This document shows, piece by piece, positions 27,874 to 36,903 of a stretch of 64,000 nt of DNA (position 1 is its first letter; every line of letters begins with the position of its first letter). The stretch is from Plantibacter flavus (GTDB lineage: Bacteria; Actinomycetota; Actinomycetes; Actinomycetales; Microbacteriaceae): positions 744,001 through 808,000 of the forward strand of contig NZ_CP019402.1 in assembly GCF_002024505.1 (NCBI RefSeq). The letters are read 5' to 3'. The position numbers were made by a program, and so were the translations under genes. Below the pieces are notes generated by a model. The model saw only the letters and a program-made list of their open reading frames with translations. It ran no database searches and was not told the origin of the DNA.

Positions 27874-28047
27874 GCTGCAACGCTACGCGGGAGTCCGGTG
27901 CCGGTGCCATCCGCGGGTCATGCGGCGTCACGGTCCGGAGGTTCCGAGGGGCTGTGGAGGAGCGTCGGGAGTAGCCTCGGAGGGCCGCCACGATGCGTGG
28001 CGGACGTCGATCAGGGGTGCGCAGGCGCATCTCGGGAAGGGAACGAC

Positions 28048-28989
28048 ATGGCGACCGTCATCCAGTACCAGGAGCTCGGCTCGGCCGACGTCCTCGACCT
28101 CATCGAGGTCCCGACGCCTGAGGCGGGTCCCGGCGAACTCGTCGTCGAGGTGCGAGCCGCGGGCGTGAACCCGATCGACTGGAAGCTCCGCAGCGGCCTC
28201 CGCGGCGGCGAGCTGCAGGGCACCCGACGCGTCGGGAGCGACGGCGCCGGCGTCGTCGTCGAGGTCGGCGACGGGGTCGACGGCTGGTCGATCGGCGACG
28301 AGGTCGTCGTCGTCAACGCCTCCGGGACGTATGCGACCCACGTCGTCGTCACACCCGACCAGATCATCCGCAAACCGGCTGCCATCTCCTTCGAGGGGGC
28401 GGCGGCGATCGGCATCCCCGTGAGCACGGCCTATCAAGCACTGCGCTCGCTCGGCGTGACCGAGGGGACGACCCTCCTGATCCACGGTGGGTCGGGCTCG
28501 GTGGGGCACGCCGCCGTGCAGTTCGCCGTGGCTTGGGGAGCGACCGTCGTCGCCACCGCGAGCGAAGGGAACCACGCACGTCTGCGGGAGCTGGGGGCGA
28601 TCCCCGTCACCTACGGTCCCGGGCTCGTGGAGCGCGTGCGCGAGGCCGCTCCGCAGGGTGTCGACCGTGTGCTCGACGCCGTCGGCACCGACGAGGCGCT
28701 CGAGGCCTCGTTCGAGCTGGTCGAGGACCGTCAGCACATCGGCACGATCGTCGTCGGCGCGGAGGCGGCCGACCTCGGGATCCAGGCGTGGTCCGGCGGA
28801 AACCCGCTCCCGCTCACGGAGCAGGAGCAGGCCTGGCGGGCGGAGGCGATCCCGGCGGTCGCGTCCCTCGTCGAGCAGGGACGGTTCAGCTTCGAACTCG
28901 GCACCGTCCGGCCCCTCGCCGAGGCCGCCGAGGCACACCGCGAGAGCGAGTCGGGTCACCCGAGCGGGAAACTCATCCTGGTCCCCTGA
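28048..28989 (+). CDS. Zinc-independent quinone-oxidoreductase-like enzyme (MDR family)
   Basis: The 313-residue protein has the MDR fold: an N-terminal GroES-like domain (MATVIQYQELGSADVLDLIE, AAGVNPIDWKLR) and a Rossmann domain with LIHGGSGSVGHAAVQFA. No structural-zinc cysteines are present. It probably reduces quinones or enones with NADPH. The ATG at 28048 follows GGGAAGGGAACG; a far longer in-frame extension runs antisense to acs and is not real. It ends just before a cluster of dispersed repeats. Confidence 0.88.
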   Translation: MATVIQYQELGSADVLDLIEVPTPEAGPGELVVEVRAAGVNPIDWKLRSGLRGGELQGTRRVGSDGAGVVVEVGDGVDGWSIGDEVVVVNASGTYATHVVVTPDQIIRKPAAISFEGAAAIGIPVSTAYQALRSLGVTEGTTLLIHGGSGSVGHAAVQFAVAWGATVVATASEGNHARLRELGAIPVTYGPGLVERVREAAPQGVDRVLDAVGTDEALEASFELVEDRQHIGTIVVGAEAADLGIQAWSGGNPLPLTEQEQAWRAEAIPAVASLVEQGRFSFELGTVRPLAEAAEAHRESESGHPSGKLILVP

Positions 28990-28992
28990 GCG

Positions 28993-29016
28993 CCCTTCGA
29001 CAGGCTCAGGGACCGG
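28993..29016. repeat. CTTCGACAGGCTCAGGGA dispersed repeat, copy 1
   Basis: A 24-base unit whose core is CTTCGACAGGCTCAGGGA starts three bases after the oxidoreductase stop codon. It matches the next two copies almost exactly. Confidence 0.85.
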
Positions 29017-29035
29017 GGGGATTCGGGCGGGGGTG

Positions 29036-29059
29036 CCCTTCGACAGGCTCAGGGACCGG
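29036..29059. repeat. CTTCGACAGGCTCAGGGA dispersed repeat, copy 2
   Basis: Identical over all 24 bases to copy 1, 43 bases downstream of it. Confidence 0.85.
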
Positions 29060-29075
29060 GGGCGTCGACCGGATT

Positions 29076-29098
29076 CCTTCGACAGGCTCAGGGACCGG
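29076..29098. repeat. CTTCGACAGGCTCAGGGA dispersed repeat, copy 3
   Basis: Identical to copy 1 over 23 bases, 40 bases after copy 2. Spacers between copies differ in sequence, so this is not a tandem array of one long unit. Confidence 0.85.
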
Positions 29099-29126
29099 AG
29101 CGGCGCCCCCAGGGCGTGACTCCTCG

Positions 29127-29468
29127 CTACTCCGGGCCCTCGCCGAAGCTGTCGCCGACGGGCGCGCGGTCGGCGAGGTCGTCCTGGTCGTCGAGGTCTT
29201 CGATGGCATCCTCGGTGTCCGCGTCGTCGAGTCCGGCGTCGCCGACGACGTCGTCACCACCGACGCCGTCACCGGCGTTGCTCAGACCGCCGTCGCCGGG
29301 GGCCGCGTCGTCGGCCGAGCGGTCGACCGCACCGCCGTCGGGAACGACACCGCCGACCGAGCTGTCGGTCTGGTCCTCACCGGGCACGTGTGCCTGGGCG
29401 CCCGGACCGCCGTGGGCGAGGGCGTCGCGCTGGGCGTCTGCTGCTGCTGGATCCATGGGATTGCTCAT
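29127..29468 (-). CDS. Small acidic low-complexity protein
   Basis: The 113-residue product is very rich in Asp, Glu, Gly and Ala (for example VGGDDVVGDAGLDDADTEDA) with no hydrophobic segment, so it is probably disordered and cytoplasmic. It starts MSNPMDPAAADAQRDAL. No domain is recognisable. It is flanked on both sides by copies of the CTTCGACAGGCTCAGGGA repeat. Coding is supported by strong codon bias, but biased composition makes this less certain than usual. The gap 29469-29672 holds repeat copies and no gene. Confidence 0.6.
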   Translation of the reverse strand: MSNPMDPAAADAQRDALAHGGPGAQAHVPGEDQTDSSVGGVVPDGGAVDRSADDAAPGDGGLSNAGDGVGGDDVVGDAGLDDADTEDAIEDLDDQDDLADRAPVGDSFGEGPE

Positions 29469-29584
29469 GAGGGCAGCGTAGAGCGGACGCCGGGTCGTCG
29501 CTGGGGCTTGGCTCCGGGACGCCGGACGCCTATCCTCCGTGTTCCCCGCCGGACCGGACGCGGTGTCGACGGCGCGGTCGGATG

Positions 29585-29607
29585 CCCTTCGACAGGTTCA
29601 GGGACCC
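29585..29607. repeat. CTTCGACAGGCTCAGGGA dispersed repeat, variant copy 4
   Basis: Differs from the core by one base (GGTTC for GGCTC). A partial copy, GGCTCAGGGACCGG, follows at 29653-29666 just before the threonine synthase stop codon. Confidence 0.75.
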
Positions 29608-29672
29608 GCGCGAACTCACGGACCGAGTCGGCTCAGGATCGGGGCCGGGACGGGCTCAGGGACCGGGGTGGG

Positions 29673-31118
29673 TCAGCGGCCGGTGTGCTGCGCGATGATC
29701 GCCTTGATGCGGTCGACGTCAGCCGGGACGATCTCGAAGCGCTGCTCCAGACCCTCGATGCCCTCGAACGCCTCGGGACGCTCCGGCTCCTCGCCGAGCG
29801 CCTCGCGGACGATCTCGGCGAACTTCGCCGGCAGCGCGGTCTCGAGCACGAGCATCGGGACGCCCTCGCGCAGGTGGCGACGGGCGACCGTGACGCCGTC
29901 GGCGGTGTGCGGGTCGATCGTGACGCCGTAACGCTCGTGCACGTCGCGGATGGTGGCGACGCGGTCGGCGTGCGTGCTGCGGCCAGAGACGAAGCCGAAC
30001 TCGCTGATCCGCTCGAACTCGGGCGTCCCGGAGAGGTCGAACCCGCCCTCCTCGTCGAGGGACCGGAACAGCTCACCGAGGCGGGTCGCGTCCTGACCGA
30101 CGAGGTCGTAGAGGAAACGCTCGAAGTTGGACGCCTTCGAGATGTCCATGCTCGGGCTCGACGTGTGGTGCGTCTCGGCCGCCGAGCGCGGGCGGTACAC
30201 GCCCGTGCGGAAGAACTCGTCGAGGACGTCGTTCTCGTTCGTCGCGACGACGAGCTGGTCGATCGGGAGCCCCATGGAGCGGGCGATGTGCCCGGCGCAG
30301 ACGTTGCCGAAGTTGCCGGACGGCACCGAGAACGACACCTTCTGGCCCGGACCGTCGGTCGCGAGCAGCCAGCCGTGCACGTAGTACACGACCTGCGCGA
30401 CGACGCGGGCCCAGTTGATCGAGTTGACCGTACCGACGGCGTGGAGCGCCTTGAACGGAGCGTCCTTCGAGACGGCCTTCACGATGTCCTGGCAGTCGTC
30501 GAAGTTGCCCTCGACGGCGAGGTTCACGATGTTGTCGTCCTGGAGGCTGAACATCTGCGCGCGCTGGAAGCCGCTCATGCGGCCATGCGGGCTCAGCATG
30601 ATGACGCGGATCCCCGTCTTGCCGCGCATGGCGTGCTCGGCCGCGCTCCCGGTGTCGCCGGAGGTCGCGCCGAGGATGTTGAGCTCGTCGCCGCTCTTCG
30701 CGAGTGTGTACTCGAAGAGGTTGCCGAGCAGCTGCATCGCCATGTCCTTGAAGGCGAGCGTCGGGCCGTTCGAGAGGCCGAGGAGTTGCAGCTCGGTGCC
30801 GCCCTCCTCACCGAGGGTGCGCAGCGGGGTGATGAGCGAGGCGTCGTCGCCGGCGCGGCCGTTCGAGTACACCTCGGCGGTGTAGGTGCGACGGGCGATG
30901 TCCTGGAGGTCGGCGGCGGGGATGTCGTTGGCGAACTTCGACAGCACGGCGAACGCGAGGTCGGCATAGGACAGCTCGCGCCACGACTCGAGCTCCTCAG
31001 CGGTCAGCTGCGGGTACTCGGCCGGGAGGTACAGGCCGCCGTCCGGGGCGAGCCCGCCGAGGAGGATGTCCGAGAAGTGCTGGGGCAGATCGTGGCCCCG
31101 CGTCGACTGATAGTGCAT
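29673..31118 (-). CDS. thrC: Threonine synthase
   Basis: This 481-residue PLP enzyme converts O-phosphohomoserine to threonine. The start MHYQSTRG matches the conserved N-terminus of the long type of threonine synthase. The PLP lysine is Lys124 in GPTLAFKDMAMQLLG, and ILGATSGDTGSAAEHA is the phosphate-binding loop. The product lies next to a threonine aldolase gene on the same strand, whose stop is 92 bases upstream. The usual hom-thrC-thrB operon is not present here. Confidence 0.95.
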   Translation of the reverse strand: MHYQSTRGHDLPQHFSDILLGGLAPDGGLYLPAEYPQLTAEELESWRELSYADLAFAVLSKFANDIPAADLQDIARRTYTAEVYSNGRAGDDASLITPLRTLGEEGGTELQLLGLSNGPTLAFKDMAMQLLGNLFEYTLAKSGDELNILGATSGDTGSAAEHAMRGKTGIRVIMLSPHGRMSGFQRAQMFSLQDDNIVNLAVEGNFDDCQDIVKAVSKDAPFKALHAVGTVNSINWARVVAQVVYYVHGWLLATDGPGQKVSFSVPSGNFGNVCAGHIARSMGLPIDQLVVATNENDVLDEFFRTGVYRPRSAAETHHTSSPSMDISKASNFERFLYDLVGQDATRLGELFRSLDEEGGFDLSGTPEFERISEFGFVSGRSTHADRVATIRDVHERYGVTIDPHTADGVTVARRHLREGVPMLVLETALPAKFAEIVREALGEEPERPEAFEGIEGLEQRFEIVPADVDRIKAIIAQHTGR

Positions 31119-31210
31119 GACCGTCTCTCTCATCCGGTTGGAAGCCCGATCTCCAACCTTGCCATATCGGGGGTCGACGCGCAGAGGCCCGCCGGCATCG
31201 TGACCGGCCG

Positions 31211-32302
31211 CTACGCGCGGGCGAGTTCCTCGCGGATCGCGGCGACGAACGCGTCGATGTCGTCCTCGGTGGTGTCGAACGAGCACATCCAGCGGACCTC
31301 GCCCTTCGCGGCGTCCCAGTCGTAGAAGCGGAAGCGTTCCCGCAAGCGGTCGGGGACGCCCGCGGGAAGGGTCGCGAACACGGCGTTGGCCTGGGTCGGC
31401 TGGCTGAAGCCGAGTCCCGGTGCCTCGCCGGCCGCGATGAGCGCTTCTAGGGAGCCACGGAGGCGCGCGGCCATCGCGTTGGCGTGGGTCGCGGAACGGA
31501 GCCAGAGCCCGTCGCCACCGTCGGCCGCCGGCTCGAGCAGGGCGATGAGCTGCGCCGCACCGAAGCGCATCTTCGACGCCAGCTGCATGTTGAGCTTCCG
31601 CAGGTAGACGAGGCCCTCCGACGCCGACGGTTCGAGGACGACGATGGCCTCGCCGAACATGAGCCCGTTCTTCGTCCCGCCGAAGGACAGCACGTCGACG
31701 CCGGCATCGGAGGTGAACGCGCGCAGCGGGACGCCGAGGGCTGCTGCGGCGTTGGAGATGCGGGCGCCGTCGAGGTGCAGCTTCATGCCGTGACCGTGCG
31801 CGTGGTCGGCGATCGCGTGGATCTCCTCGGGGGTGTACAGGGTGCCGAGCTCGGTGGTCTGCGTGATCGAGACGACGAGCGGCTGTGCGCGGTGTTCGTC
31901 GCCCCAGCCCCAGGCCTCGCGGTCGATGAGCTCGGGGGTGAGTTTGCCGTCGGGGGCGTCGACCGTCAGGAGCTTGATGCCACCGACCCGCTCCGGCGCG
32001 CCGCCCTCGTCGGAGTTGATGTGCGCGGTCGACGCCGAGATGACGGCACCCCAGCGCGGGAGCATGGACTGCAGGCCGACGACGTTCGCGCCGGTGCCGT
32101 TGAAGACGGGGAACACGGCGACGTCACGGCCGAAGTGATCCGCGAAGACCTCGTGCAGCCGACGGGTGTAGTCGTCCTCGCCGTAGGCGATCTGGTGGCC
32201 GCCGTTGGCCGCCGCGAGGGCGTCGAGGATCTCGGGGTGGACGCCGGAGTAGTTGTCGGAGGCGAAGCCGCGGATGCTGGTGTCATGCAGAGAATCGGTC
32301 AC
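31211..32302 (-). CDS. Low-specificity L-threonine aldolase
   Basis: The 363-residue PLP enzyme cleaves threonine to glycine and acetaldehyde. Family features are FASDNYSGVHPEIL at the start, FNGTGANVVGLQSM, the aspartate segment KLHLDGARISNAAAAL and the PLP lysine in LSFGGTKNGLM. I chose the GTG at 32302 because GAGGA lies about eight bases upstream; an ATG 18 bases further is possible. With threonine synthase downstream, the pair could make and split threonine, giving glycine. Confidence 0.92.
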   Translation of the reverse strand: MTDSLHDTSIRGFASDNYSGVHPEILDALAAANGGHQIAYGEDDYTRRLHEVFADHFGRDVAVFPVFNGTGANVVGLQSMLPRWGAVISASTAHINSDEGGAPERVGGIKLLTVDAPDGKLTPELIDREAWGWGDEHRAQPLVVSITQTTELGTLYTPEEIHAIADHAHGHGMKLHLDGARISNAAAALGVPLRAFTSDAGVDVLSFGGTKNGLMFGEAIVVLEPSASEGLVYLRKLNMQLASKMRFGAAQLIALLEPAADGGDGLWLRSATHANAMAARLRGSLEALIAAGEAPGLGFSQPTQANAVFATLPAGVPDRLRERFRFYDWDAAKGEVRWMCSFDTTEDDIDAFVAAIREELARA

Positions 32303-32391
32303 TGATCCATCCTCGCGCATGCCACACGCAGCTTCCGTGCATCGCGGGCCGACTTCCTGCGCGTCCGACCCGGTGTCGTCGGTCTCCCCAC

Positions 32392-32452
32392 CTCAGGAGT
32401 GTCTCGGCGTGGCGGCCGGTGCGCGCGGCCGACACGCCGGGACACTCCTGAG
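32392..32452. repeat. Long palindromic intergenic element, family B copy 1
   Basis: CTCAGGAGTGTC...GACACTCCTGAG arms continue inward with CGGCGTG and CACGCCG around a common centre, giving 19 of 20 paired bases per arm. The layout recurs at 51963-52030. It lies between two co-directional minus-strand genes. Confidence 0.85.
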
Positions 32453-32473
32453 TTAGGGGACTGGGAAACGAGG

Positions 32474-32911
32474 TCAGTCGGCGGCGTGACGCGGGCCGTC
32501 GGAGGAGGGGACGCTCTCCTCGGGCACGGCGTCGATCGCGGCGTCGATGTCGGCGTGCGCACCGGGCTCCGGCTCCGCGTCCGGGGTCTCCTGCGCCAGC
32601 GCGTGCTCGTAGGCGAGCGCGTGCACGGCGATCGAGGAGGCGACGGCGGCCTGCTGCTCGTCCTCGGCGGAGGGCTGAGCCGGCTGCTCGGCCGCGAGCG
32701 CGGCGGCCTGTTCTGGCGTCAGCCGGGCGTCCTGGTCCTCCTCGTCCTCATCGACGAGGTCGAGCACGATGGGGTCGTCGCCGTAGATGTCGCCCGCCGG
32801 GTCGCCCGCGAGCGGGGCCGGCGCGGGGAGGCGCTGCTCGGCGTCGAGGAACTGCTTGGCCTCGAAGGCACCCGGGTTGAAGACCTCGTCGATCCCGCCG
32901 AGCCCGCTCAT
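32474..32911 (-). CDS. Acidic protein of unknown function, coupled to ABC exporter
   Basis: The 145-residue product starts MSGLGGIDEVFNPGAFEA, has a moderately ordered N-terminal half including the motif GDPAGDIYGDDPIVLDLVDE, and a disordered acidic Ala/Glu-rich tail. Its ATG overlaps the stop of the ABC permease gene by four bases, so it is translated with that transporter. No membrane segment is visible. I do not recognise the family; a cytoplasmic accessory to the exporter is only inference. Confidence 0.72.
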   Translation of the reverse strand: MSGLGGIDEVFNPGAFEAKQFLDAEQRLPAPAPLAGDPAGDIYGDDPIVLDLVDEDEEDQDARLTPEQAAALAAEQPAQPSAEDEQQAAVASSIAVHALAYEHALAQETPDAEPEPGAHADIDAAIDAVPEESVPSSDGPRHAAD

Positions 32912-34059
32912 GCCTTGAGCGCTTCCGACAGTTTGACCCGGCCGCCCATCTTGAGCAGCGAGTTCTCGTAGATCCGCGAGCCGACGAGGATGACGAGCGC
33001 CGCCGTGATCGCGAGGATCAGCAGGGACAGGATCGGCTCCCACCACTGCGCCGAGCCGACGAAGAGACGGACGGGCATGCCCACGGCTGCCGAGAACGGC
33101 ACGTAGGACATGATCGTCATCACCACCGGGTTGTCGTTGAAGAAGATGACGGCGAAGTACGGGATCATGATCAGCATCGTAATCGGGGTCGTCGTCGAAC
33201 CGATGTCCTCTTGACGTGAGACCAGGGAGCCGGCGGCGGCGAAGAGTGCGGCCAGCAGGATGAAGCCGAGCACGAAGAACACCACGAACCAGACGACCGG
33301 GGTCCCGAGGCCTCCGAGCAGCTCCGTCTGGCCCGTCACCGTCAGCCCGATCACCGACAGCGCAGCGATCGCCAGGATCTGCCCGAACGCCAGGATGCTG
33401 TTGCCGAGCACCTTGCCGGCGAGGAGCGCCTTCACGGGGATGGCGGACATGAGGATCTCGACGACGCGGGTCTGCTTCTCCTCGACGACGCTCTGCGCGA
33501 TCGACGCCCCGAAGGTGGTGGCGGAGACGAAGAACACGAGACCGAACCCGAGCGACACGATGTACAGCAGGAAGCCGGCGGAGCCGTCGGCGTCGGGATC
33601 GAGGATGGTGACCTGCGGCTGCGCGCTCAGCTGCATGATGAGCGTGTTGGAGGCCTCGGAGTCGAAGATGACCTGGACGCCGGTGGGGTTGTCGTCGGTG
33701 GCCGGTGCGATCGCCGCCTCGACGTCGCCCGACTTCACGAGGGCTTCAGCGGCGGCGACGTCGGCCGCCTCGGTCACGTCGAAGGTCTTGCCGTCGACCA
33801 GTCCCGCACCCGCGTTCCCGACGACCGCGACCTTCGTGGTCTCCGAGGCGGTGTTCTTCGCGAGGAACCCGCCGACGACGATGCCGGCGAGGATCACGAG
33901 GAGGAGGATGCCCGTCGAGATGAGGAACGTCTTGCTGCGCAGGCGCATCCTGACCTCGCGCTCGGCGACGAGACCGATGCTCTGCACGAGGCTGGGGGAG
34001 GCCGGGCCGGAGCGACGACGACCGGCGGGCTGGATCGGGGACTCGGTTGCCGTGGTCAC
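32908..34059 (-). CDS. ABC-2 type exporter permease (NatB-like)
   Basis: The 383-residue permease has one membrane helix near residues 45-70 followed by a large extracytoplasmic domain (about 75-165) and five more helices, as in NatB and YhaP-type permeases. Conserved elements include VAEREVRMRLRSKTFLISTG and QSVVEEKQTRVVEILMSA. It starts with GTG that overlaps the ATPase stop (GTGA). Substrate unknown; related pairs export sodium, antibiotics or peptides. Confidence 0.9.
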   Translation of the reverse strand: MTTATESPIQPAGRRRSGPASPSLVQSIGLVAEREVRMRLRSKTFLISTGILLLVILAGIVVGGFLAKNTASETTKVAVVGNAGAGLVDGKTFDVTEAADVAAAEALVKSGDVEAAIAPATDDNPTGVQVIFDSEASNTLIMQLSAQPQVTILDPDADGSAGFLLYIVSLGFGLVFFVSATTFGASIAQSVVEEKQTRVVEILMSAIPVKALLAGKVLGNSILAFGQILAIAALSVIGLTVTGQTELLGGLGTPVVWFVVFFVLGFILLAALFAAAGSLVSRQEDIGSTTTPITMLIMIPYFAVIFFNDNPVVMTIMSYVPFSAAVGMPVRLFVGSAQWWEPILSLLILAITAALVILVGSRIYENSLLKMGGRVKLSEALKA

Positions 34060-34940
34060 TGGATGACCTCCTTGAAGATCTGGGCGAGGGTGGGTCGGAG
34101 GGGGGCGAAGCTCGTGACGTCGCCCTGGGTCAGCGCCTCACGGAGCACGGCCTGCGCCGCCTGGGCGTCGTCGGCGTCGAAGAGGGCGTAGCCGCCGTCG
34201 AAGTCGACGACGGAGATCCCCGGGCGCTCGCGCAGCCACCCGGTGTCTGCCGCGGTGAGCAGCTCGTAGCGGTTGCCGGCGTGGGCTTCGCGGAGTGACT
34301 CGCGCGAGCCTGAGGCGCGGATCCTGCCACCGGCGATGATCACGAGGTCGTCGCAGAGGCGCTCCACGATGTCGAGCTGGTGACTGGAGAACAGGACGGG
34401 GGAGCCGTCTGCGGCGAACTCGCTGAGCACACCGACGACCACGTCGACCGCCATCGGGTCGAGGCCGGAGAACGGCTCGTCGAGGACGAGGACGTCGGGG
34501 TGGTGGACGAGCGCCGCGGCGATCTGCGCCCGCTGCTGGTTGCCGAGCGACAGGCTCTCGAGGGCGTCGTTCCGGCGCTCGCCGAGGCCGAGGCGCTCGA
34601 GCAGTTCGCCGGCGTTGCGCTTGGCGGCGTGGGTCGTGAACCCGTGGAGACGGGCCAGGTAGACGAGCTGTTCCTCGACCCGCATCTTCGGGTACAGGCC
34701 GCGCTCCTCCGGCATGTAGCCGAACCGGCGGCGGTCCTCCGGGGTGAGCGGGGTGCCGTCGAGCGTGACGGTTCCTGCGTTCGCGGCGAGGACACCGAGC
34801 AGGATGCGCATCGTCGTCGTCTTGCCGGCGCCGTTCCCGCCGACGAACCCCGTCATGCGGCCGGGGGCGACCTGGAAGCTGACGTCGTCGAGCACCTTCC
34901 GCTCGCCGTACGACTTGTCGATGTGGCTGAGTTCGAGCAT
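34056..34940 (-). CDS. ABC transporter ATP-binding protein (NatA-like)
   Basis: The 294-residue ATPase has Walker A GGNGAGKTT, a signature LSLGNQQRAQIAAALVH (LSLGN in place of LSGGQ, as in the NatA subgroup), Walker B VLVLDEPFSGLD and the switch histidine in FSSHQLDIVE. After the ATPase domain it has a C-terminal extension of about 80 residues typical of this subgroup. The ATG at 34940 is preferred; a longer frame upstream lacks family match. First gene of a three-gene exporter operon. Confidence 0.92.
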   Translation of the reverse strand: MLELSHIDKSYGERKVLDDVSFQVAPGRMTGFVGGNGAGKTTTMRILLGVLAANAGTVTLDGTPLTPEDRRRFGYMPEERGLYPKMRVEEQLVYLARLHGFTTHAAKRNAGELLERLGLGERRNDALESLSLGNQQRAQIAAALVHHPDVLVLDEPFSGLDPMAVDVVVGVLSEFAADGSPVLFSSHQLDIVERLCDDLVIIAGGRIRASGSRESLREAHAGNRYELLTAADTGWLRERPGISVVDFDGGYALFDADDAQAAQAVLREALTQGDVTSFAPLRPTLAQIFKEVIQ

Positions 34941-35063
34941 CGGCCGCCTCCTGTGATCTGCGTGCTGGACCGAGTGTCCTGCGTCGGGTTCTCCCGGTAT
35001 GGCGATCACGCTACGCGGCGCAGTGTGCCACCGGCATCCGCCGCAGGACGGGTTGACGCGACA

Positions 35064-35105
35064 ACGCCCGGTCCCCTTCTCCGTCGAGTGGGGGATACCG
35101 GGCGT
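35064..35105. terminator. Terminator-like hairpin after the aldo/keto reductase gene
   Basis: ACGCCCGGT (35064-35072) pairs with ACCGGGCGT (35097-35105); a run of Cs and Gs inside the loop can extend the stem. It lies 23 bases downstream of the minus-strand stop codon. Confidence 0.65.
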
Positions 35106-35127
35106 CGTGGACCAGCCGAGCGCTGGA

Positions 35128-36141
35128 TCAGGCGGGGCGGGACTCCGGGGAGACCGTCTTCGAGGGGTCGGTCTCGGCGACGGAGCCGATGGCCTCGTCG
35201 ATGCGGGCGATGACCGCGTCGTCGAGCTTCACACCGGCCGCGGCGGCGTTCGCGGTGACCTGCTCGGGACGCGAGGCCCCGACGATCGCACCGGCGATGT
35301 TGTCGTTGTGCAGCACCCAGGCGAGCGCCAGCTGCGCCATGGTGAGGTCGAGCTCGTCGGCGATGGGCTTCAGCTGCTGGACGGCCGTGAGCACCTCGTC
35401 GTCGAGGAAGCGCTTGATGGTGTCGGCGCCGCCCTTCTCGTCGGTGGCCCGGCTGCCCTGCGGGAGCTCTGCACCCGGCAGGTACTTGCCGCTGAGGACG
35501 CCCTGCGCCACCGGCGACCAGACGATCTGGGAGATGCCGAGTTCGCGCGAGGTGGGGACGACCTCCTCCTCGATGACCCGCCACAGCATCGAGTACTGCG
35601 GCTGGTTCGAGATGAGCTGGAAGCCCAGCTCCTTGGACAGGGCGTGGCCGGCGCGCAGCTGCTCGGCGTTCCACTCGCTCACACCGATGTAGAGCGCCTT
35701 GCCCGCCCGGACGACGTCGGCGAAGGCCTGCATCGTCTCCTCGAGCGGCGTCTCGCTGTCGTAGCGGTGGGCCTGGTAGAGGTCGACGTAGTCGGTGCCG
35801 AGACGCGTGAGCGAACCGTCGATCGACTCCATGATGTGCTTGCGCGACAGCCCGACGTCGTTGTGCCCCTTCGGGCCGGTGGGCCAGTAGACCTTCGTGA
35901 AGATCTCCAGGCTCGCGCGTCGTTCGTCCTTGAGGGCGTCGCCGAGCACCTGCTCCGCCGCCGTGTTGGCGTAGGCGTCGGCCGTGTCGAAGGTGGTGAT
36001 GCCGGCGTCGAGGGCGGCGCGAACGCTCGCCGTGGCGACGTCGTTCTCCACCTGCGAGGCGTGGGTCAGCCAGTTGCCGAAGATGATCTCTGAGATCTTG
36101 AGTCCGCTGTTGCCGAGGTATCGAAATTCCATGCTCGTCAC
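35128..36141 (-). CDS. Aldo/keto reductase, potassium-channel beta-subunit-like
   Basis: This 337-residue NADPH-dependent reductase has the AKR tetrad: Asp and Tyr in FDTADAYANT, Lys in LEIFTKVYWP and His in VDLYQAHRYD. The NADPH-binding end contains GAIVGASRPEQV. It resembles the YghZ/Kv-beta group that reduces aldehydes and ketones. The start is GTG 36141 (GAGGAG four bases away) or ATG 36132 (thirteen away); the protein from MEFRYLG is certain. It is probably a single transcript. Confidence 0.92.
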   Translation of the reverse strand: MTSMEFRYLGNSGLKISEIIFGNWLTHASQVENDVATASVRAALDAGITTFDTADAYANTAAEQVLGDALKDERRASLEIFTKVYWPTGPKGHNDVGLSRKHIMESIDGSLTRLGTDYVDLYQAHRYDSETPLEETMQAFADVVRAGKALYIGVSEWNAEQLRAGHALSKELGFQLISNQPQYSMLWRVIEEEVVPTSRELGISQIVWSPVAQGVLSGKYLPGAELPQGSRATDEKGGADTIKRFLDDEVLTAVQQLKPIADELDLTMAQLALAWVLHNDNIAGAIVGASRPEQVTANAAAAGVKLDDAVIARIDEAIGSVAETDPSKTVSPESRPA

Positions 36142-36195
36142 GCTACTCCTCGCATCCGACCGACCGCCGGGGTTGCGCGGAGACGGAGCGAACCC

Positions 36196-36903
36196 TCAGC
36201 TGCGCGGTGACGCCAGCCCGTGCTCGTAGGTGTAGATGACCGCCTGGATGCGATCGCGGAGGGCGAGCTTCTGCAGCACCTTCGAGACGTGCGACTTCAC
36301 GGTCGCCTCGCCGACGAAGAGCGTGGTCGCGATCTCCTGGTTGGACAGGCCCTGGGCGACCAACTGCAGGACCTCGCGCTCGCGCTCCGTCAGCTGGTCG
36401 TAGTCGGCGCCGGTCGTCGGCCCGGCCGGGGCGGTGTGATCCTCCACGGCGTCCTCGACGGCGGGGGCCTGCCGGGTGAACCCCTCGATGACCCGGCGGG
36501 TGACCGCCGGCGAGAGGAGCGCTTCCCCGCCCGCGATCACCGAAACCGCTGCGACGAGTTCCTCCGGCGAGGAGTTCTTCAGAAGGAACCCGCTCGCACC
36601 GGCCCGGAGCGCCTCGGCCAGGTAGTCGTCGCGGTCGAAGGTGGTGAGGATGAGGACCGCGGCGTGCACCTCGGGATCCGCGACGATCCGACGGGTGGCC
36701 TCGAGGCCATCCATGCCCGGCATCTGGACGTCCATGCAGATCACGTCCGGCGCGAGCGTCGTCGCGAGCGCGACGGCCTCGGCGCCGTCCGACGCCTCGC
36801 CGACGATCTCGATCCCGGGCTGTGAGCCCAGGATGATGCGGAAGCCCGCACGCAGCAGCTCCTGGTCGTCGACGAGGAGGATACGGGTGGGCTGCTCGGT
36901 CAT
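36196..36903 (-). CDS. NarL-type response regulator
   Basis: The 235-residue protein has a receiver domain with the acidic pair Asp12/Asp13, phosphoacceptor Asp58 in MDVQMPGMDG, Thr87 and Lys109. A linker of about 45 residues rich in Ala and Glu precedes a LuxR-type helix-turn-helix (LTEREREVLQLVAQGLSNQE). Its ATG overlaps the kinase stop by four bases. It would bind DNA as a dimer when phosphorylated by the neighbouring kinase. Target genes are not evident. Confidence 0.95.
   Translation of the reverse strand: MTEQPTRILLVDDQELLRAGFRIILGSQPGIEIVGEASDGAEAVALATTLAPDVICMDVQMPGMDGLEATRRIVADPEVHAAVLILTTFDRDDYLAEALRAGASGFLLKNSSPEELVAAVSVIAGGEALLSPAVTRRVIEGFTRQAPAVEDAVEDHTAPAGPTTGADYDQLTEREREVLQLVAQGLSNQEIATTLFVGEATVKSHVSKVLQKLALRDRIQAVIYTYEHGLASPRS

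Noticed and set aside
28993..29098. Three regularly spaced repeats as a possible CRISPR array
   Set aside because: Spacers are short and unequal (about 19 and 16 bases), copies occur singly elsewhere, and no cas genes are present.
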